From Planctomycetota bacterium (lineage in GTDB: Bacteria; Planctomycetota; UBA1135; GCA-002686595): DNA of 64,000 bases. Numbering within the stretch: position 1 is the first letter of the stretch; each line of letters starts with the position of its first letter. This document shows, piece after piece, positions 33,225-42,110 of this stretch. Location of the stretch: NCBI GenBank assembly GCA_016779205.1, contig JADHOC010000011.1, forward strand, positions 1 through 64,000, written 5' to 3'. The notes below the pieces were generated by a model. That model saw only the letters and a list, made by a program, of their open reading frames with translations. It did not search any database and was not told the origin of the DNA. Position numbers and translations under genes: made by a program.

Positions 33225-35195
33225 TCAACCCGGACCCGCACCCGGCGCGTTCTCGTGCTGGGGCAGCTGGATCACGGCCCTGGCCCCTGGACCATCCTCC
33301 CGGTTCGTCACCGAGACCGCGCCGCCGAGGTCCTCGACGATGCGCCGAACGATGGCGAGCCCAAGCCCGGTCCCGCTGGACCGGGTCGTGAAGTACGGCT
33401 CGAACAGCCTCGATCCGACGTCCTCGCTGATTCCGCGGCCCGAGTCCTCGAGCGTGATCCGGACCATGGCGCCGTCCAGGCTCACCTCACCCTTGATCAG
33501 GCCCCCATCGCTCGAGGCCTCGATGGCGTTGCTGACCAGGTTGACGAGGGCCCGCTGCAGCTCATCGGGGTCGGCCTTCACCATCAGGCCAGCGCCGAGG
33601 CTCTCCCCCTTCTCCAGCCGCACCCCCACCTCCGAGGCCCAGGCCTCGTTGAGATCGAAGACCTCGGCCACGGTGACGCCGGCGTCCACCGGGACCGGAT
33701 CGCGGTGCTGACCCGCGAAGGTGTAGAAGTCTCGCGCGATATCACGCATGTTGCCCACCTGACGCTGCACGACCTCGATCGTGCGCTCGAGGATCGCGGG
33801 GAACTCGGGGGACCCCTCGTCGTGGGCCCGCTTGAGGAGCGAGGCCGACAGCTGGATCGGCGTCAGCGGGTTCTTGATCTCGTGCGCCACCTGGCGGGCC
33901 ATCTCCCGCCAGGCCGCGTCCTTCTCCGCCTCGACCAGCTGGGCGCGATTCTCCTTCAACTCGCGGGTCATGCGGTTGAAGGACCGGGCGAGGTCCGCCA
34001 GCTCGTCATGGCCATGGACCGTCACCTGCGCGTCCAGGTCGCCGCTCGCCACACGCCTGGTGAAGGCCTCCAGGTCCTGTACCGGCCGCGTCGTCCGCCT
34101 CGCGACCACCACGGTCACCAGGACCGCCAGGAAGAGGACGAACCCGCTCGCCTTGGCGATGGTCCGGGTGATCTCCTCGACCGGACCATAGATGTCCGGG
34201 TAGTCCACACCGACTCCGACGATCCAACCGAGCCCCTGGGGGCTCTGGTCCCTGGTCCGTCCCTGCTTGAAGGCTGCCTTCTTTCGAACCCCGAGGAACT
34301 CGTAGTCGGGGTACATCCCCGAGCCGCTGGAGCGCCGCACGGCCTCCCCCATCATGGGGAGGTTGACCCGCGGCCCCGAGACCCGCTCCCCGTAGAGGGA
34401 CCGGTTGGGGTGGGCGAGGATCGTGTCAGCGTCCGCGGCCCAGACCCACGAGTAGCTCGAGTCGTACAGGTCAGCGGAGGCCGTCCCGGAGGAGATGCCG
34501 TCCGCGCGGCGCACGCCGTAGCTCTCGATCTCGCCCTGGACCACGGACCAGGGCACGAGCGTGACCACCGCCCCGAGGGGCTCCCCGAGGGGCTGCTCCC
34601 CTGGCACGGGCTCGACGAAGCCGAAGTGGCGGCGCAGCTCGGGGCGGTCTCCGTCCCCTCCCTCCGCGGTCCTCAGGTGAAAGCGCCCCTGGTCGAGCGT
34701 CACGGACTCTCCTGCCAGGACCGGACCCAACCAGGGCTGCTCGCCCCATGGATATCCGGCGAGCCGCCCCTGGACCTCGGGCGCGAGCGGAGCGCCGCCC
34801 GCGTCCATGGAGTTCGTCGCCACCACCTGGCCTCGACCGCCGAGCACCACCACGAACTCCGCCGCGCCGTCCCGTCGGACGAGCTGGTCCAGCAGGTGGA
34901 TGGTCGGAGCGAGGCGCCCTGCGCGGGCGTCGCCCTCGTCCTCCCCCGCGCCCGCCAGCGCCCTGGCCACCGTGGGCGCCGAGGCGAGCAGGACGGCGTC
35001 CTCCCGGCGCTCGTCCACGATGCGGTCGAGGCGATCGGAGAGCTCCGCCGCGTGGCCGAGCAGGTGATACCGCACCACGTCGTCCGCGAAGCGCTCCGAG
35101 ACGAAGTCGTGGACGTACCACGCGAAGCCCAGGAAGGGCAGGACGACGACCGCGAGGACGGCCAGGACCCACTTGGTGGAGATCCGCCTGATCAT
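33225..35195 (-). CDS. Sensor histidine kinase (double-Cache-like sensor, HAMP, HisKA, HATPase)
   Basis: This is a membrane-bound two-component sensor of 656 residues. An N-terminal helix (WVLAVLAVVVLPFLGFAWYV) is followed by about 290 periplasmic residues, including a Cache-like part (LYDSSYSWVWAADADTILAH and LGWIVGVGVDYPDIYGP). Then come a second helix (FVLFLAVLVTVVVA), a HAMP domain, the H-box VAHEIKNPLTPIQL and the N box LVSNAIEAS, with DSGRGI and SGTGLGLAI as ATP-binding G boxes. The HAMP-linked HEIKNPLTPIQLS core is most like NtrY/NtrB-type kinases. The start at 35195 removes a 58-residue extension with no support. No response regulator is adjacent. A related signal could be linked to the MBOAT genes downstream (inference). 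Confidence 0.92.
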   Translation of the reverse strand: MIRRISTKWVLAVLAVVVLPFLGFAWYVHDFVSERFADDVVRYHLLGHAAELSDRLDRIVDERREDAVLLASAPTVARALAGAGEDEGDARAGRLAPTIHLLDQLVRRDGAAEFVVVLGGRGQVVATNSMDAGGAPLAPEVQGRLAGYPWGEQPWLGPVLAGESVTLDQGRFHLRTAEGGDGDRPELRRHFGFVEPVPGEQPLGEPLGAVVTLVPWSVVQGEIESYGVRRADGISSGTASADLYDSSYSWVWAADADTILAHPNRSLYGERVSGPRVNLPMMGEAVRRSSGSGMYPDYEFLGVRKKAAFKQGRTRDQSPQGLGWIVGVGVDYPDIYGPVEEITRTIAKASGFVLFLAVLVTVVVARRTTRPVQDLEAFTRRVASGDLDAQVTVHGHDELADLARSFNRMTRELKENRAQLVEAEKDAAWREMARQVAHEIKNPLTPIQLSASLLKRAHDEGSPEFPAILERTIEVVQRQVGNMRDIARDFYTFAGQHRDPVPVDAGVTVAEVFDLNEAWASEVGVRLEKGESLGAGLMVKADPDELQRALVNLVSNAIEASSDGGLIKGEVSLDGAMVRITLEDSGRGISEDVGSRLFEPYFTTRSSGTGLGLAIVRRIVEDLGGAVSVTNREDGPGARAVIQLPQHENAPGAGPG

Positions 35196-35282
35196 TCGCT
35201 CCAGTGTATGGGGTCGTCCCCCGCCATCCCTGCTCCCACTTGACATCCTGGGACGTGGCACAACAACCTTCGTGCCGTCCCC

Positions 35283-36305
35283 ATGCCGCCCCTCAGCACG
35301 CCTGAACGCATCCTCGTGGTGCGGCTGTCCCACCTGGGGGACATCGCCCAGGCGATTCCGCTCATCCACGCCCTCCGCGAGCGATGGCCCGCGGCGGAGA
35401 TCGGGTGGGCGATTCAGCCCGAGTTCGCGGGCCTGATCGACCCCCTCGCGACGGTCCTCCCCTTCGACCGTCGCGGCGGCCTGGGCGCCTGGCGTCGCTT
35501 CCGCTCGGCGGCGAAGCGCTTCGGAGCGGACCTGGTGGTCGACGCGCAGGGGAACTGGAAGAGCGCCGTCGCCGCCCTGATCGCAGCTCGGAGTCCGCGG
35601 GGGTGCCGCCGCGTGGCCTTCGCGCGGGGGCAGTGGCAGGAACCCCTCGCCGCGCGCCTGCTCCGACCCGAGCTGGCCCCGCCCTCCTCAGGGCCTCACC
35701 TCGTCCAGCGCGCCCTGGAGCTCGCCGCTCACCTCACCGACCGGCCCGTCACCCCTCGGCTCGACCCGGACCTCACCGGAGAGGAACTCAACGGTGGCGC
35801 CAGCCTTCTCGGGCCGAGCGTGGACGCCTCGCCGGTGCTCCTGCACCCGGGCGTCGTCGGTGATCCACGCTCATGGCCCATCGACTCCTTCAGGCAACTC
35901 GCCGAGGCGCTGCTCCAGCGTGAGGTCCCGGTCTCGGTCCTCTCCGGGCCCGGCGAGGAGGCCGCCGGGCGAGAGCTGGAGCGCGCGCTCCCGCGGGCTC
36001 ACCACGTCGTGGGACAGCGGGGCCTGCGGACCCTCGCCGGGGCCTTCGGCGTCGCTGCGGCGCGGGGAGGCTGCCTGGTCGCCGGCGATTCCGGCCCCGC
36101 CCACGTCGCCGCCTCCGTCGGTCTCCCGGTGGTGCTCCTCGCGGGCCCGGAGGACCCCGCGAGGACCGGCCCCTGGCCCACCGCGCCGGCGGAGGTGCAC
36201 CGGGTTGCGGGGCCCCAGTGGCGTCCTCGCCCGGTCACCGATGTGACGGTGGCCGATGCTCTCGACGCGGTGCTGGGTCAGCTCACTCGCCTTCGAGCTC
36301 GCTGA
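35283..36305 (+). CDS. Glycosyltransferase family 9 (ADP-heptose:LPS heptosyltransferase-like)
   Basis: This 340-residue cytoplasmic glycosyltransferase starts with the GT9 signature ILVVRLSHLGDIAQAIPLIH and has the C-terminal motif CLVAGDSGPAHVAASVGLPV followed by LLAGPEDPART. Family members add heptose (or related sugars) to lipopolysaccharide core. The exact donor and acceptor are unknown. It lies 87 nt from the divergent histidine kinase gene, and its last 23 nt overlap a convergent TPR lipoprotein gene. Together with lptF/lptG, an LpxL-like and a WaaP-like gene a few kb downstream, it points to lipopolysaccharide production. Confidence 0.88.
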   Translation: MPPLSTPERILVVRLSHLGDIAQAIPLIHALRERWPAAEIGWAIQPEFAGLIDPLATVLPFDRRGGLGAWRRFRSAAKRFGADLVVDAQGNWKSAVAALIAARSPRGCRRVAFARGQWQEPLAARLLRPELAPPSSGPHLVQRALELAAHLTDRPVTPRLDPDLTGEELNGGASLLGPSVDASPVLLHPGVVGDPRSWPIDSFRQLAEALLQREVPVSVLSGPGEEAAGRELERALPRAHHVVGQRGLRTLAGAFGVAAARGGCLVAGDSGPAHVAASVGLPVVLLAGPEDPARTGPWPTAPAEVHRVAGPQWRPRPVTDVTVADALDAVLGQLTRLRAR

Positions 36306-37521
36306 TCAGCTCGAGGATGTCCTCGTACTCGGGCCAGAACGTCTCGATCTGGCGGAGCTTGGCGAGCTTCGTCGCAGGGTCCGTCGCGGCCTGCGCCTCG
36401 GCGTAGAGTCGCGCCGCCTCGACCACGTAGGTCGCGAGGGCCTCCTTGCGGGCCCGAGCGTCCTCGTAGAAGTCACGGCCGCTGAGGACCTCGCCGTAGA
36501 GCTCGATCGCCTCGGCAAAGAGGAAGTCGTGCTCGAGATCGAGGGCCCGCTGGTAGAGCAGCCCGACGCGGGTCGAGGAGATCCCCTCCCGCGCGACCTC
36601 CACGAGGTCGGCCTGGAGCACCGTCCGCTCCGCGGCCTCGGCGATCAGCAGCTCGGCCTCTTCGAACTCCGAACGCAGGACGAAGGACTCGGCCTCGCTC
36701 AGGAGCGCCGCGACCTCTGCCTCGACGCGCATGGCCCCCAAGGCCTCGGCGATCTCCTCGGACTCGGGGTCAAGGCGGCTCGCCTCGGCGTACTCCGCGC
36801 GCGCCGCGGCGTAGCGCCGATCGGCGACGAGCTGCTCCGCATACGCGACGCGCCCCTGGGCCTTCTCGCGGCGCACCTCGACGATCCGTCGCCGGGTCCG
36901 CGAGGACTCCTCGTCATACCGCCTCGACTTCTCGAAGCTGTTCTCCGACTCGTCCAGCCGCTGCTCGGTGAGGTCCCGCACCCCGTTGAAGTAGTAGTCC
37001 TCCGCGAGACCGGCGCGGTACTCCTCCAGCAGCTCGACGCGGGCGAGGCCCGCGGGCGCCAGGGCGTGATCCGGCTCGAAGCTGATCGCGCGCTCGTAGG
37101 CCAACCGGGCAGCCTCGAACTGGCTGGAGGCCATCGCCGAGCGGGCGACCTCGAACCAGTAGTCGGCCTGCTTGCGCTGCACCCGCCGACGCCAAGCCTC
37201 CACCATGGGCTCATCGGGGAAGCTCTCCTCGAGCTCCGCGAGGAGGGCGAGCGCCTCGTCGTCACGGTCGGCGAAGGACAGGGTCCTGGCCACCTCGAGC
37301 CCGGACGCGAGGGAAACCTCAACGGCCGCCCGCGCCAGCTCCTCCTGCAGCGGGCTGTCCGCCGGGATCTGGGCCTTGGCGGCCTCGGCTGCCTTGGCAG
37401 CGGCCTGGTAGTCGCCAGACCTCGTCAGGGTCTGGACCTCGAGCAGCAGCTGCTCGGGGGTCGAGTTGGAGCTCGCGCACGCGCTCAGGAGCAGGGCGGC
37501 GAGGGTCAGGGGGCGGCTCAT
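36283..37521 (-). CDS. TPR-repeat lipoprotein
   Basis: This is a 412-residue protein with a lipoprotein signal (MSRPLTLAALLLSACAS). The start at 37521 is chosen for this reason. The rest is almost wholly helical with degenerate TPR units, for example YWFEVARSAMASSQFEAARL followed by AYERAISFEPDHALA, ARAEYAEASRLDPESEEIAE, and EAIELYGEVLSGRDFYEDAR. TPR lipoproteins generally organise outer-membrane or periplasmic complexes. Its partner is not apparent. It is convergent with the GT9 gene, and the LptG-like gene lies upstream on the same strand with a 101-nt gap. Confidence 0.8.
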   Translation of the reverse strand: MSRPLTLAALLLSACASSNSTPEQLLLEVQTLTRSGDYQAAAKAAEAAKAQIPADSPLQEELARAAVEVSLASGLEVARTLSFADRDDEALALLAELEESFPDEPMVEAWRRRVQRKQADYWFEVARSAMASSQFEAARLAYERAISFEPDHALAPAGLARVELLEEYRAGLAEDYYFNGVRDLTEQRLDESENSFEKSRRYDEESSRTRRRIVEVRREKAQGRVAYAEQLVADRRYAAARAEYAEASRLDPESEEIAEALGAMRVEAEVAALLSEAESFVLRSEFEEAELLIAEAAERTVLQADLVEVAREGISSTRVGLLYQRALDLEHDFLFAEAIELYGEVLSGRDFYEDARARKEALATYVVEAARLYAEAQAATDPATKLAKLRQIETFWPEYEDILELISELEGE

Positions 37522-37622
37522 GGGATCCAGGACGAACACCCCCGCCGGATCTTCCCGGGGGGAGCTCAAAAAGACGGGCCTCACAGCGGGGCGCCCAGGG
37601 GCGCCAGGGCCGCGGGGGCGGG

Positions 37623-38795
37623 TTAGCTACGGAGCGAATCGTAGAGCATGATCCCGAGGCTCCCGAAGACCAGAACAGGGATCCATGCCGAGAGCAGCGG
37701 AGATAACTGACCTTTGACGCCCAGGGTGCGGAAAACGAAGTCCGCGGAGTAGTAGAAGACGCACAGCAGCCCCCCCACGGCGATCCGATCGGTGCTCCTT
37801 CCGCGCTCGTAGTTGAACATCAGCGGGATCCCCACCAGCAGCAGCAGCAGGTTCGCCAGGGGGAAGGTCAGGTGGTAGTGCCAGAGGGTCTGGTACGAGT
37901 TGTCGTCCGGGTCCCGGCGCATCAGCTCCTGGACCTCGGAGAACGACAGCTCCAGGGGGGCCTCCTTCGCCCTGCGGTAGGTCAGGGCCAGCTCGGGAGT
38001 GAACGCGTAGCCCTCGAGGGTCTTGATCGCCTCATCCTGCGAGGCCCCCTCTCCGTCGGGGTCGATCGTCGCGCGCACGCCGCCCTCGAGGTCCCAACCC
38101 GAACCGTTCCAGGTCGCCCGGTCCGCGTCCACGCGGACGTACCGCCCGGAGCCCATCTGACCCGACGTGCGCCGGATGGCGGTGAGGCGCTCGATCCGGG
38201 GCGGGCTCCCGTCCACGGGGCGCGGCACGAACTCGTTGAGGAACACGAGGCTGCCGGAGTCCTCGATGACCGCGACGTCCTCGTAGTGCTCCTCGAAGCG
38301 GTGCTCCACCAGCACGTCGCGGGCCGCGTCGCGGTCCCGCGCGATGCCTAGCCCCACGGCCTCCCGGAGGAAGAACATGCCGACCCCCAGCAGGAGCCCG
38401 GCGAGGAAGACCGGGAGCAGCATCCGCCGGGCGCTGATCCCCGCGCCCAGGACCGCCGTCACCTCGCGGGCCTTCAGGAGCTTCGCCACGGTGAACATGC
38501 CGGCGAGCAGCGTGATGAAGGGCGCCACCTGGAGGAACAGGTAGGGCAGGTTCAGCCCGTAGTAGATGAGGAGGACGGAGGCGGGGGCGCTGGAGCCGTC
38601 CTCCCAGCTCTCGAGGTAGTCGTCGAGGTTGGACGCCATGTCGATGACCATGAACAGGCCGGTCATCAGCAGCATCGCCAGCAGGTAGGACCTGAGGAAG
38701 TGCGACGCGACGTAGCGGTCCAGTCGGCAACCCAGGGGCAGCCGGCGAGTGGACACGCCTCCCTTTCGGAAGGGACTCTTGGTCGAGGTGCTCAT
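37623..38795 (-). CDS. lptG: LptF/LptG family LPS-export permease (second of a pair, LptG-like)
   Basis: This inner-membrane permease of the lipopolysaccharide transporter has 390 residues. Three hydrophobic segments lie in the N-terminal third (HFLRSYLLAMLLMTGLFMVI, then LLIYYGLNLPYLFLQVAPFI), followed by a periplasmic beta-jellyroll (residues about 150-280) and three more helices at the C-terminus (LANLLLLLVGIPLMFNY, GGLLCVFYYSADFVF, AWIPVLVFGSLGIMLYD). The pattern MLLPVFLAGLLLGVGMFFL and the P-F-x-L-L turn fit the LptF/G family. The start is at 38795, overlapping the LptF stop by four bases (ATGA). The order upstream LptF then LptG matches the canonical pair, but which of the two each is cannot be proven by eye. 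Confidence 0.83.
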   Translation of the reverse strand: MSTSTKSPFRKGGVSTRRLPLGCRLDRYVASHFLRSYLLAMLLMTGLFMVIDMASNLDDYLESWEDGSSAPASVLLIYYGLNLPYLFLQVAPFITLLAGMFTVAKLLKAREVTAVLGAGISARRMLLPVFLAGLLLGVGMFFLREAVGLGIARDRDAARDVLVEHRFEEHYEDVAVIEDSGSLVFLNEFVPRPVDGSPPRIERLTAIRRTSGQMGSGRYVRVDADRATWNGSGWDLEGGVRATIDPDGEGASQDEAIKTLEGYAFTPELALTYRRAKEAPLELSFSEVQELMRRDPDDNSYQTLWHYHLTFPLANLLLLLVGIPLMFNYERGRSTDRIAVGGLLCVFYYSADFVFRTLGVKGQLSPLLSAWIPVLVFGSLGIMLYDSLRS

Positions 38796-39898
38796 CGCTT
38801 CAGGGCCCTCCGCACGAGCGCGACGGCGATCGCGCCCCCCACGATGGTGGTCAGCCACGCGCCCAGCCACGGGGGGAGGTCGGAGGACTGTCCCAGTTCC
38901 TTGCCGAGCCTCATGTTCAGCACGTAGTAGAGGATCCCGTAGCCCGCAGACACGGCGAGGGCGCCGAGCTGGGTCCCCCTCCGCATGAGCAGCCCGGTGG
39001 CGGCCCCCAGGAGCAGGAAGAGGTAGTAGATCGCGAACATCGTCGCCCGGTAGTGGAGCATGAAGCGGTACTCGCGCTCCCGCCCGGGCTCCACCTCGCC
39101 GCTCGCCAGCCGTCGCCGGATCTCGGAGGAGACCAGGTACTTGGCCCGCTGGTAGCTCTGCTCCTTGCGCTCCACGCGCCCGGCGAGGTTGATCTGGGCC
39201 TCGAACTCCTCGGACCACTTGTCCACCTTGCTCTCGGGATCGAAGAGCTCGAAGTCGTAGGCCTTGAAGTGCAGGAAGTCGCCGTCGATCCAGAGGTCCA
39301 CGGCCCCAGCGAACGCGTCCATCAGGCGCCGCTCGTCCTCGTCCTCGTCGAGGTAGCGGATGTAGGCGTTGTAGAACGTCCCGTCCTCACGGGCTCCGGC
39401 CTTCAGCAGGAAGTCGCCGATCTGAAGGCTCGTCCGGCCCGGCTGGAGGTTCTCGACCACCGACGCCGTGGCGTCGACCATGAACCGCTTCTGGCGCTTC
39501 TTGAGCTGCGGGAGCTCGTTGGAGACCATCCAGAAGGTGAGCAGCCCGAGGAGCCCCGCGAGAAGGGCCGGGGCCGCCAGGGTCCTGAGGGGGTGGATCC
39601 CGGCCATGTGGATCCCGATCCACTCCTTGTCCGCCGCCAGCCGGCCGAATACGGCGACCGTGCTGAGCATGAAGCACAGGGGCAGGACGTAGGGCGCGAG
39701 GGACTGCAGGACGATCGGCAGGAACCTGAGGAGGATCCCGGCGTCCACGTTCGGGAGCTTGTGGACGGTGTTCACCGCGATCCCCGGCAGGGCCACAAAG
39801 AGCAGCGCCCCCACGGCGAACACGAAGGCGACGAGCAGCTGCCGGAGGATGTAGGTGTGGAGCTTCAGAGTCACGTCGCTTGGGTCTCCGGCCGGCAT
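38792..39898 (-). CDS. lptF: LptF/LptG family LPS-export permease (first of a pair, LptF-like)
   Basis: This 368-residue inner-membrane protein has the LptF/G layout. Helix 1 (ILRQLLVAFVFAVGALLFVA) and helices 2-3 (LPIVLQSLAPYVLPLCFMLS; ALLAGLLGLLTFWMV) precede a periplasmic domain of about 150 residues and three C-terminal helices (FAIYYLFLLLGAATGLLM; AVSAGYGILYYVLNM; LTTIVGGAIAVALVRRA). LPLCFMLSTVAVFGRLAADKE is a strong family match. Together with LptG and the ATPase LptB it would extract LPS from the inner membrane. LptB is not in the window. The start codon lies 191 nt from the divergent kinase-like gene. Confidence 0.85.
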   Translation of the reverse strand: MPAGDPSDVTLKLHTYILRQLLVAFVFAVGALLFVALPGIAVNTVHKLPNVDAGILLRFLPIVLQSLAPYVLPLCFMLSTVAVFGRLAADKEWIGIHMAGIHPLRTLAAPALLAGLLGLLTFWMVSNELPQLKKRQKRFMVDATASVVENLQPGRTSLQIGDFLLKAGAREDGTFYNAYIRYLDEDEDERRLMDAFAGAVDLWIDGDFLHFKAYDFELFDPESKVDKWSEEFEAQINLAGRVERKEQSYQRAKYLVSSEIRRRLASGEVEPGREREYRFMLHYRATMFAIYYLFLLLGAATGLLMRRGTQLGALAVSAGYGILYYVLNMRLGKELGQSSDLPPWLGAWLTTIVGGAIAVALVRRALKR

Positions 39899-40089
39899 GC
39901 GCGGGCTCGGGTCGGCGGAGTGTAGCCGCCGGGGGCCGCGAGTTCCCCAGCGACCGGGGCTGAGCGTGCGCCGTCCCGTAGACTCCGGTGCCCCCCGGGC
40001 CAGTGCCGACGACAGCGAGGTGCCTCCGGAGGCCCCGAGAGCCCGTGACCTCCGTCCATCAGGAACCCCCAGAGGGACCTTCCCCCACC

Positions 40090-41160
40090 ATGAGCAGCGA
40101 GGAGCTGAAGACCAACGTCAAGCGGACGGTGCGGCTCGACCGCGGCGTCGGCGGCGAGGTCACGCTCTCCAAGCACTTCCACGCGCCGGGGATCGGCCGC
40201 CTTCGAGACGGCGTTCGCGCGCGCTCCGAGGCCCGGGCGCTCGCGGAGGCTGCCCGCAGGGGCCTCCCCGTCCCCGAGGTCCTCGGGCTCGAACGCAATG
40301 GGGCATCCTGGACGCTCCGTCTCCAGTGGATCCCCCACGCCCGCACCCTCGACGAGGTGACCGGAGGCCTCGACATCACGGCCCCCCCGCACGCGCCCGG
40401 GGGCCGGACCCGGGTCCACCGCCTGGCCCGCGCGATCGGGAGCCTCCTGGCGGCGATCGAAGCCTCCGGACTGCAGCACCCCGACCCGCACGCGCAGAAC
40501 GTGCTGGTGGATGGAGCCGACAAGCTCTGGCTGGTGGATCTCGCTCGCTCTCGCTTCGTCCGGCCTTCCGCCGCTGGCTTCGAGCGCACGTTGGTGCTCG
40601 CCTGCGCGCGGTTCCGCGACCTGAGCACCCGCCGCTTCAGGGCGCTCGTCTTCCGCGCGTACCTCCGCGCTCGGTCCGCCTCCTTCCCCGCCCCCGACCC
40701 CGCCTCGGTCGAGCGCCGCGCGATGGAGAAGCAGCGCGAGGACGTGGCCCGGCGCGTCAGGGTCTGGCGACGGACCAGCTCCCTGACGGCGGTGGACGAG
40801 GGCCCCCCCCGGACCGTCCGAGCGCTGGAGATGGGCGAAGGCCCTGAGCCCGGCTGGTGCACTCAGCGCCTCGACTGCTCGCGCTCCGAGGCCGACGCGA
40901 TCTGGGCCCATCTCGTCCGAGCCCGCATGCACCGCCTCCCCGCCGTGCGGCCGCGCCGGCTGGCCTTGAGCCCTCCCTACTTCGTGGAGTTCGACATCCC
41001 CGCCCAGGGGGCCGGCGAGCCCGACGAGCCCGCGTGCGAGGCGCTGCGCGTCGCGCTCGCCGCCCGGGGGCTCCGACTCCATGGCTCCCCCATCGCTGCT
41101 CCGGACGGCGCCGCGCTGATCCCGCCGCGGGGGGACCTCCTCCCCATGGAGGGGTCCTGA
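40090..41160 (+). CDS. Lipopolysaccharide-kinase-like protein (WaaP/Kdo kinase family)
   Basis: This 356-residue protein has a eukaryotic-like kinase fold typical of LPS core kinases. The catalytic loop is HPDPHAQNVLVD (HxDxxxxN form, near residue 132) and the metal-binding Asp is in WLVDLARSRFV. An N-terminal glycine-rich-like and Lys/Glu region is seen in VTLSKHFHAPGIGRLRDG followed by SEARAL. LPS kinases phosphorylate heptose or Kdo. The start at 40090 (MSSEELKT) follows a 191-nt spacer from lptF. The stop overlaps the start of the acyltransferase gene (TGATG), so the two are coupled, fitting a lipid A/core function. Residues 260-356 form a separate, unassigned domain. Confidence 0.75.
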   Translation: MSSEELKTNVKRTVRLDRGVGGEVTLSKHFHAPGIGRLRDGVRARSEARALAEAARRGLPVPEVLGLERNGASWTLRLQWIPHARTLDEVTGGLDITAPPHAPGGRTRVHRLARAIGSLLAAIEASGLQHPDPHAQNVLVDGADKLWLVDLARSRFVRPSAAGFERTLVLACARFRDLSTRRFRALVFRAYLRARSASFPAPDPASVERRAMEKQREDVARRVRVWRRTSSLTAVDEGPPRTVRALEMGEGPEPGWCTQRLDCSRSEADAIWAHLVRARMHRLPAVRPRRLALSPPYFVEFDIPAQGAGEPDEPACEALRVALAARGLRLHGSPIAAPDGAALIPPRGDLLPMEGS

Positions 41161-42110
41161 TGCCGAAGGGTGCGCCCCAAAGACCCGAGCCGCTCCGGCG
41201 GCGCCTCCGCGGCGCCGGCCTGCGGGCCCTGGTCCGCGCCGCCGGCGCCGTACCTCCGCCCCTCCTCGTGGGCGCCCTCAGGGGAGCGGCGCCCCTCGCG
41301 CTCACCGGGCGCCAGCGAGATGCGGTGGCCAGCAACCTGGCCGCAGCCTCGAGGTGGCTGGAGTCCGTGCAGCCGGGCCTCGGAGAGGAGCTCGCCGGAG
41401 ATCCGGCGGGGCTGACCCGCAGGTGCGGCCACTTCGCAGCGGAGCAGTTCGCCCACTGGATCCGGTTGGCCCGGGGCGCGGGCCCGGGCGACCCCGGTGG
41501 CGACTGGGTCGACCGACTGGTCCGGTTGGACCCCTCGATCGAGATCCTCGACCGCGTCCTCTCCCGCGGGCGCGGCGCGATCGTGGTCACCGCTCACCTG
41601 GGCAACTGGGAGCTGCTCTGCGCGCGGCTCCGGCGCCGCGGGCACGAGGGCGCGGTGGTCGGGCGGGTCCGTCGACGCGACTCGAGCCACCGCTGGCTCG
41701 TGGAGCTCCGCCGCGCCTACGGGGTCGAGACGATCCCCCAGGACGCGGGGGCCCGCAAGGCCCTCCGGATCCTGAAGCGCGGCGGGGTCCTCGGGCTCGT
41801 GACCGACCTCGATGTCCCGCGCCTCGACCACCGAGCCGTCCCCTTCCTCGGATGCCCCGCGCCCACGATGACCGCCCCTGCGAGCTTCGCCCGAGCCTGG
41901 CGTGCGCCCCTGGTCCCCGTCCGCTGCGTTCGCTCCGGCGACGAATACGTCCTCTCCGTCGAGGAGCCGCTGGGCCTCCGTCCCGACCTCGACCGGCAGG
42001 ACGCGGAGCTGGACCTGCTCCGAAGACAGAACGAGACGTTCAGTCGCTGGATCGCCGACACCCCCGAACAGTGGGCCTGGTACCTGCCGCGGTTCAGGGG
42101 ACAGCGATGA
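41160..42110 (+). CDS. LpxL/HtrB-type lysophospholipid/lipid A acyltransferase
   Basis: This 316-residue acyltransferase of the LpxL/LpxM family transfers an acyl chain to a lipid A or similar acceptor at the inner membrane. The catalytic HxxxxE motif is VVTAHLGNWELL, near residue 145. VGRVRRRDSSHRWLVELR and VLGLVTDLDVP follow in the expected order. The C-terminus QNETFSRWIADTPEQWAWYL with WYLPRF is the usual family end. The ATG at 41160 overlaps the stop of the kinase-like gene. It is followed with no gap by a convergent gene (42111). Neighbouring lptF, lptG and kinase genes support a role in outer-membrane lipid synthesis. The acceptor and chain are unknown. Confidence 0.87.
   Translation: MPKGAPQRPEPLRRRLRGAGLRALVRAAGAVPPPLLVGALRGAAPLALTGRQRDAVASNLAAASRWLESVQPGLGEELAGDPAGLTRRCGHFAAEQFAHWIRLARGAGPGDPGGDWVDRLVRLDPSIEILDRVLSRGRGAIVVTAHLGNWELLCARLRRRGHEGAVVGRVRRRDSSHRWLVELRRAYGVETIPQDAGARKALRILKRGGVLGLVTDLDVPRLDHRAVPFLGCPAPTMTAPASFARAWRAPLVPVRCVRSGDEYVLSVEEPLGLRPDLDRQDAELDLLRRQNETFSRWIADTPEQWAWYLPRFRGQR

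Noticed and set aside
35243-35262. Possible sigma-54 promoter containing TGGCAC before the GT9 gene
   Set aside because: The downstream TTGC element does not occur at the required spacing.
39855-40847. Plus-strand ORF of 330 codons overlapping the WaaP-like kinase
   Set aside because: It runs in a different frame through the kinase gene and has only Pro/Arg-rich composition.
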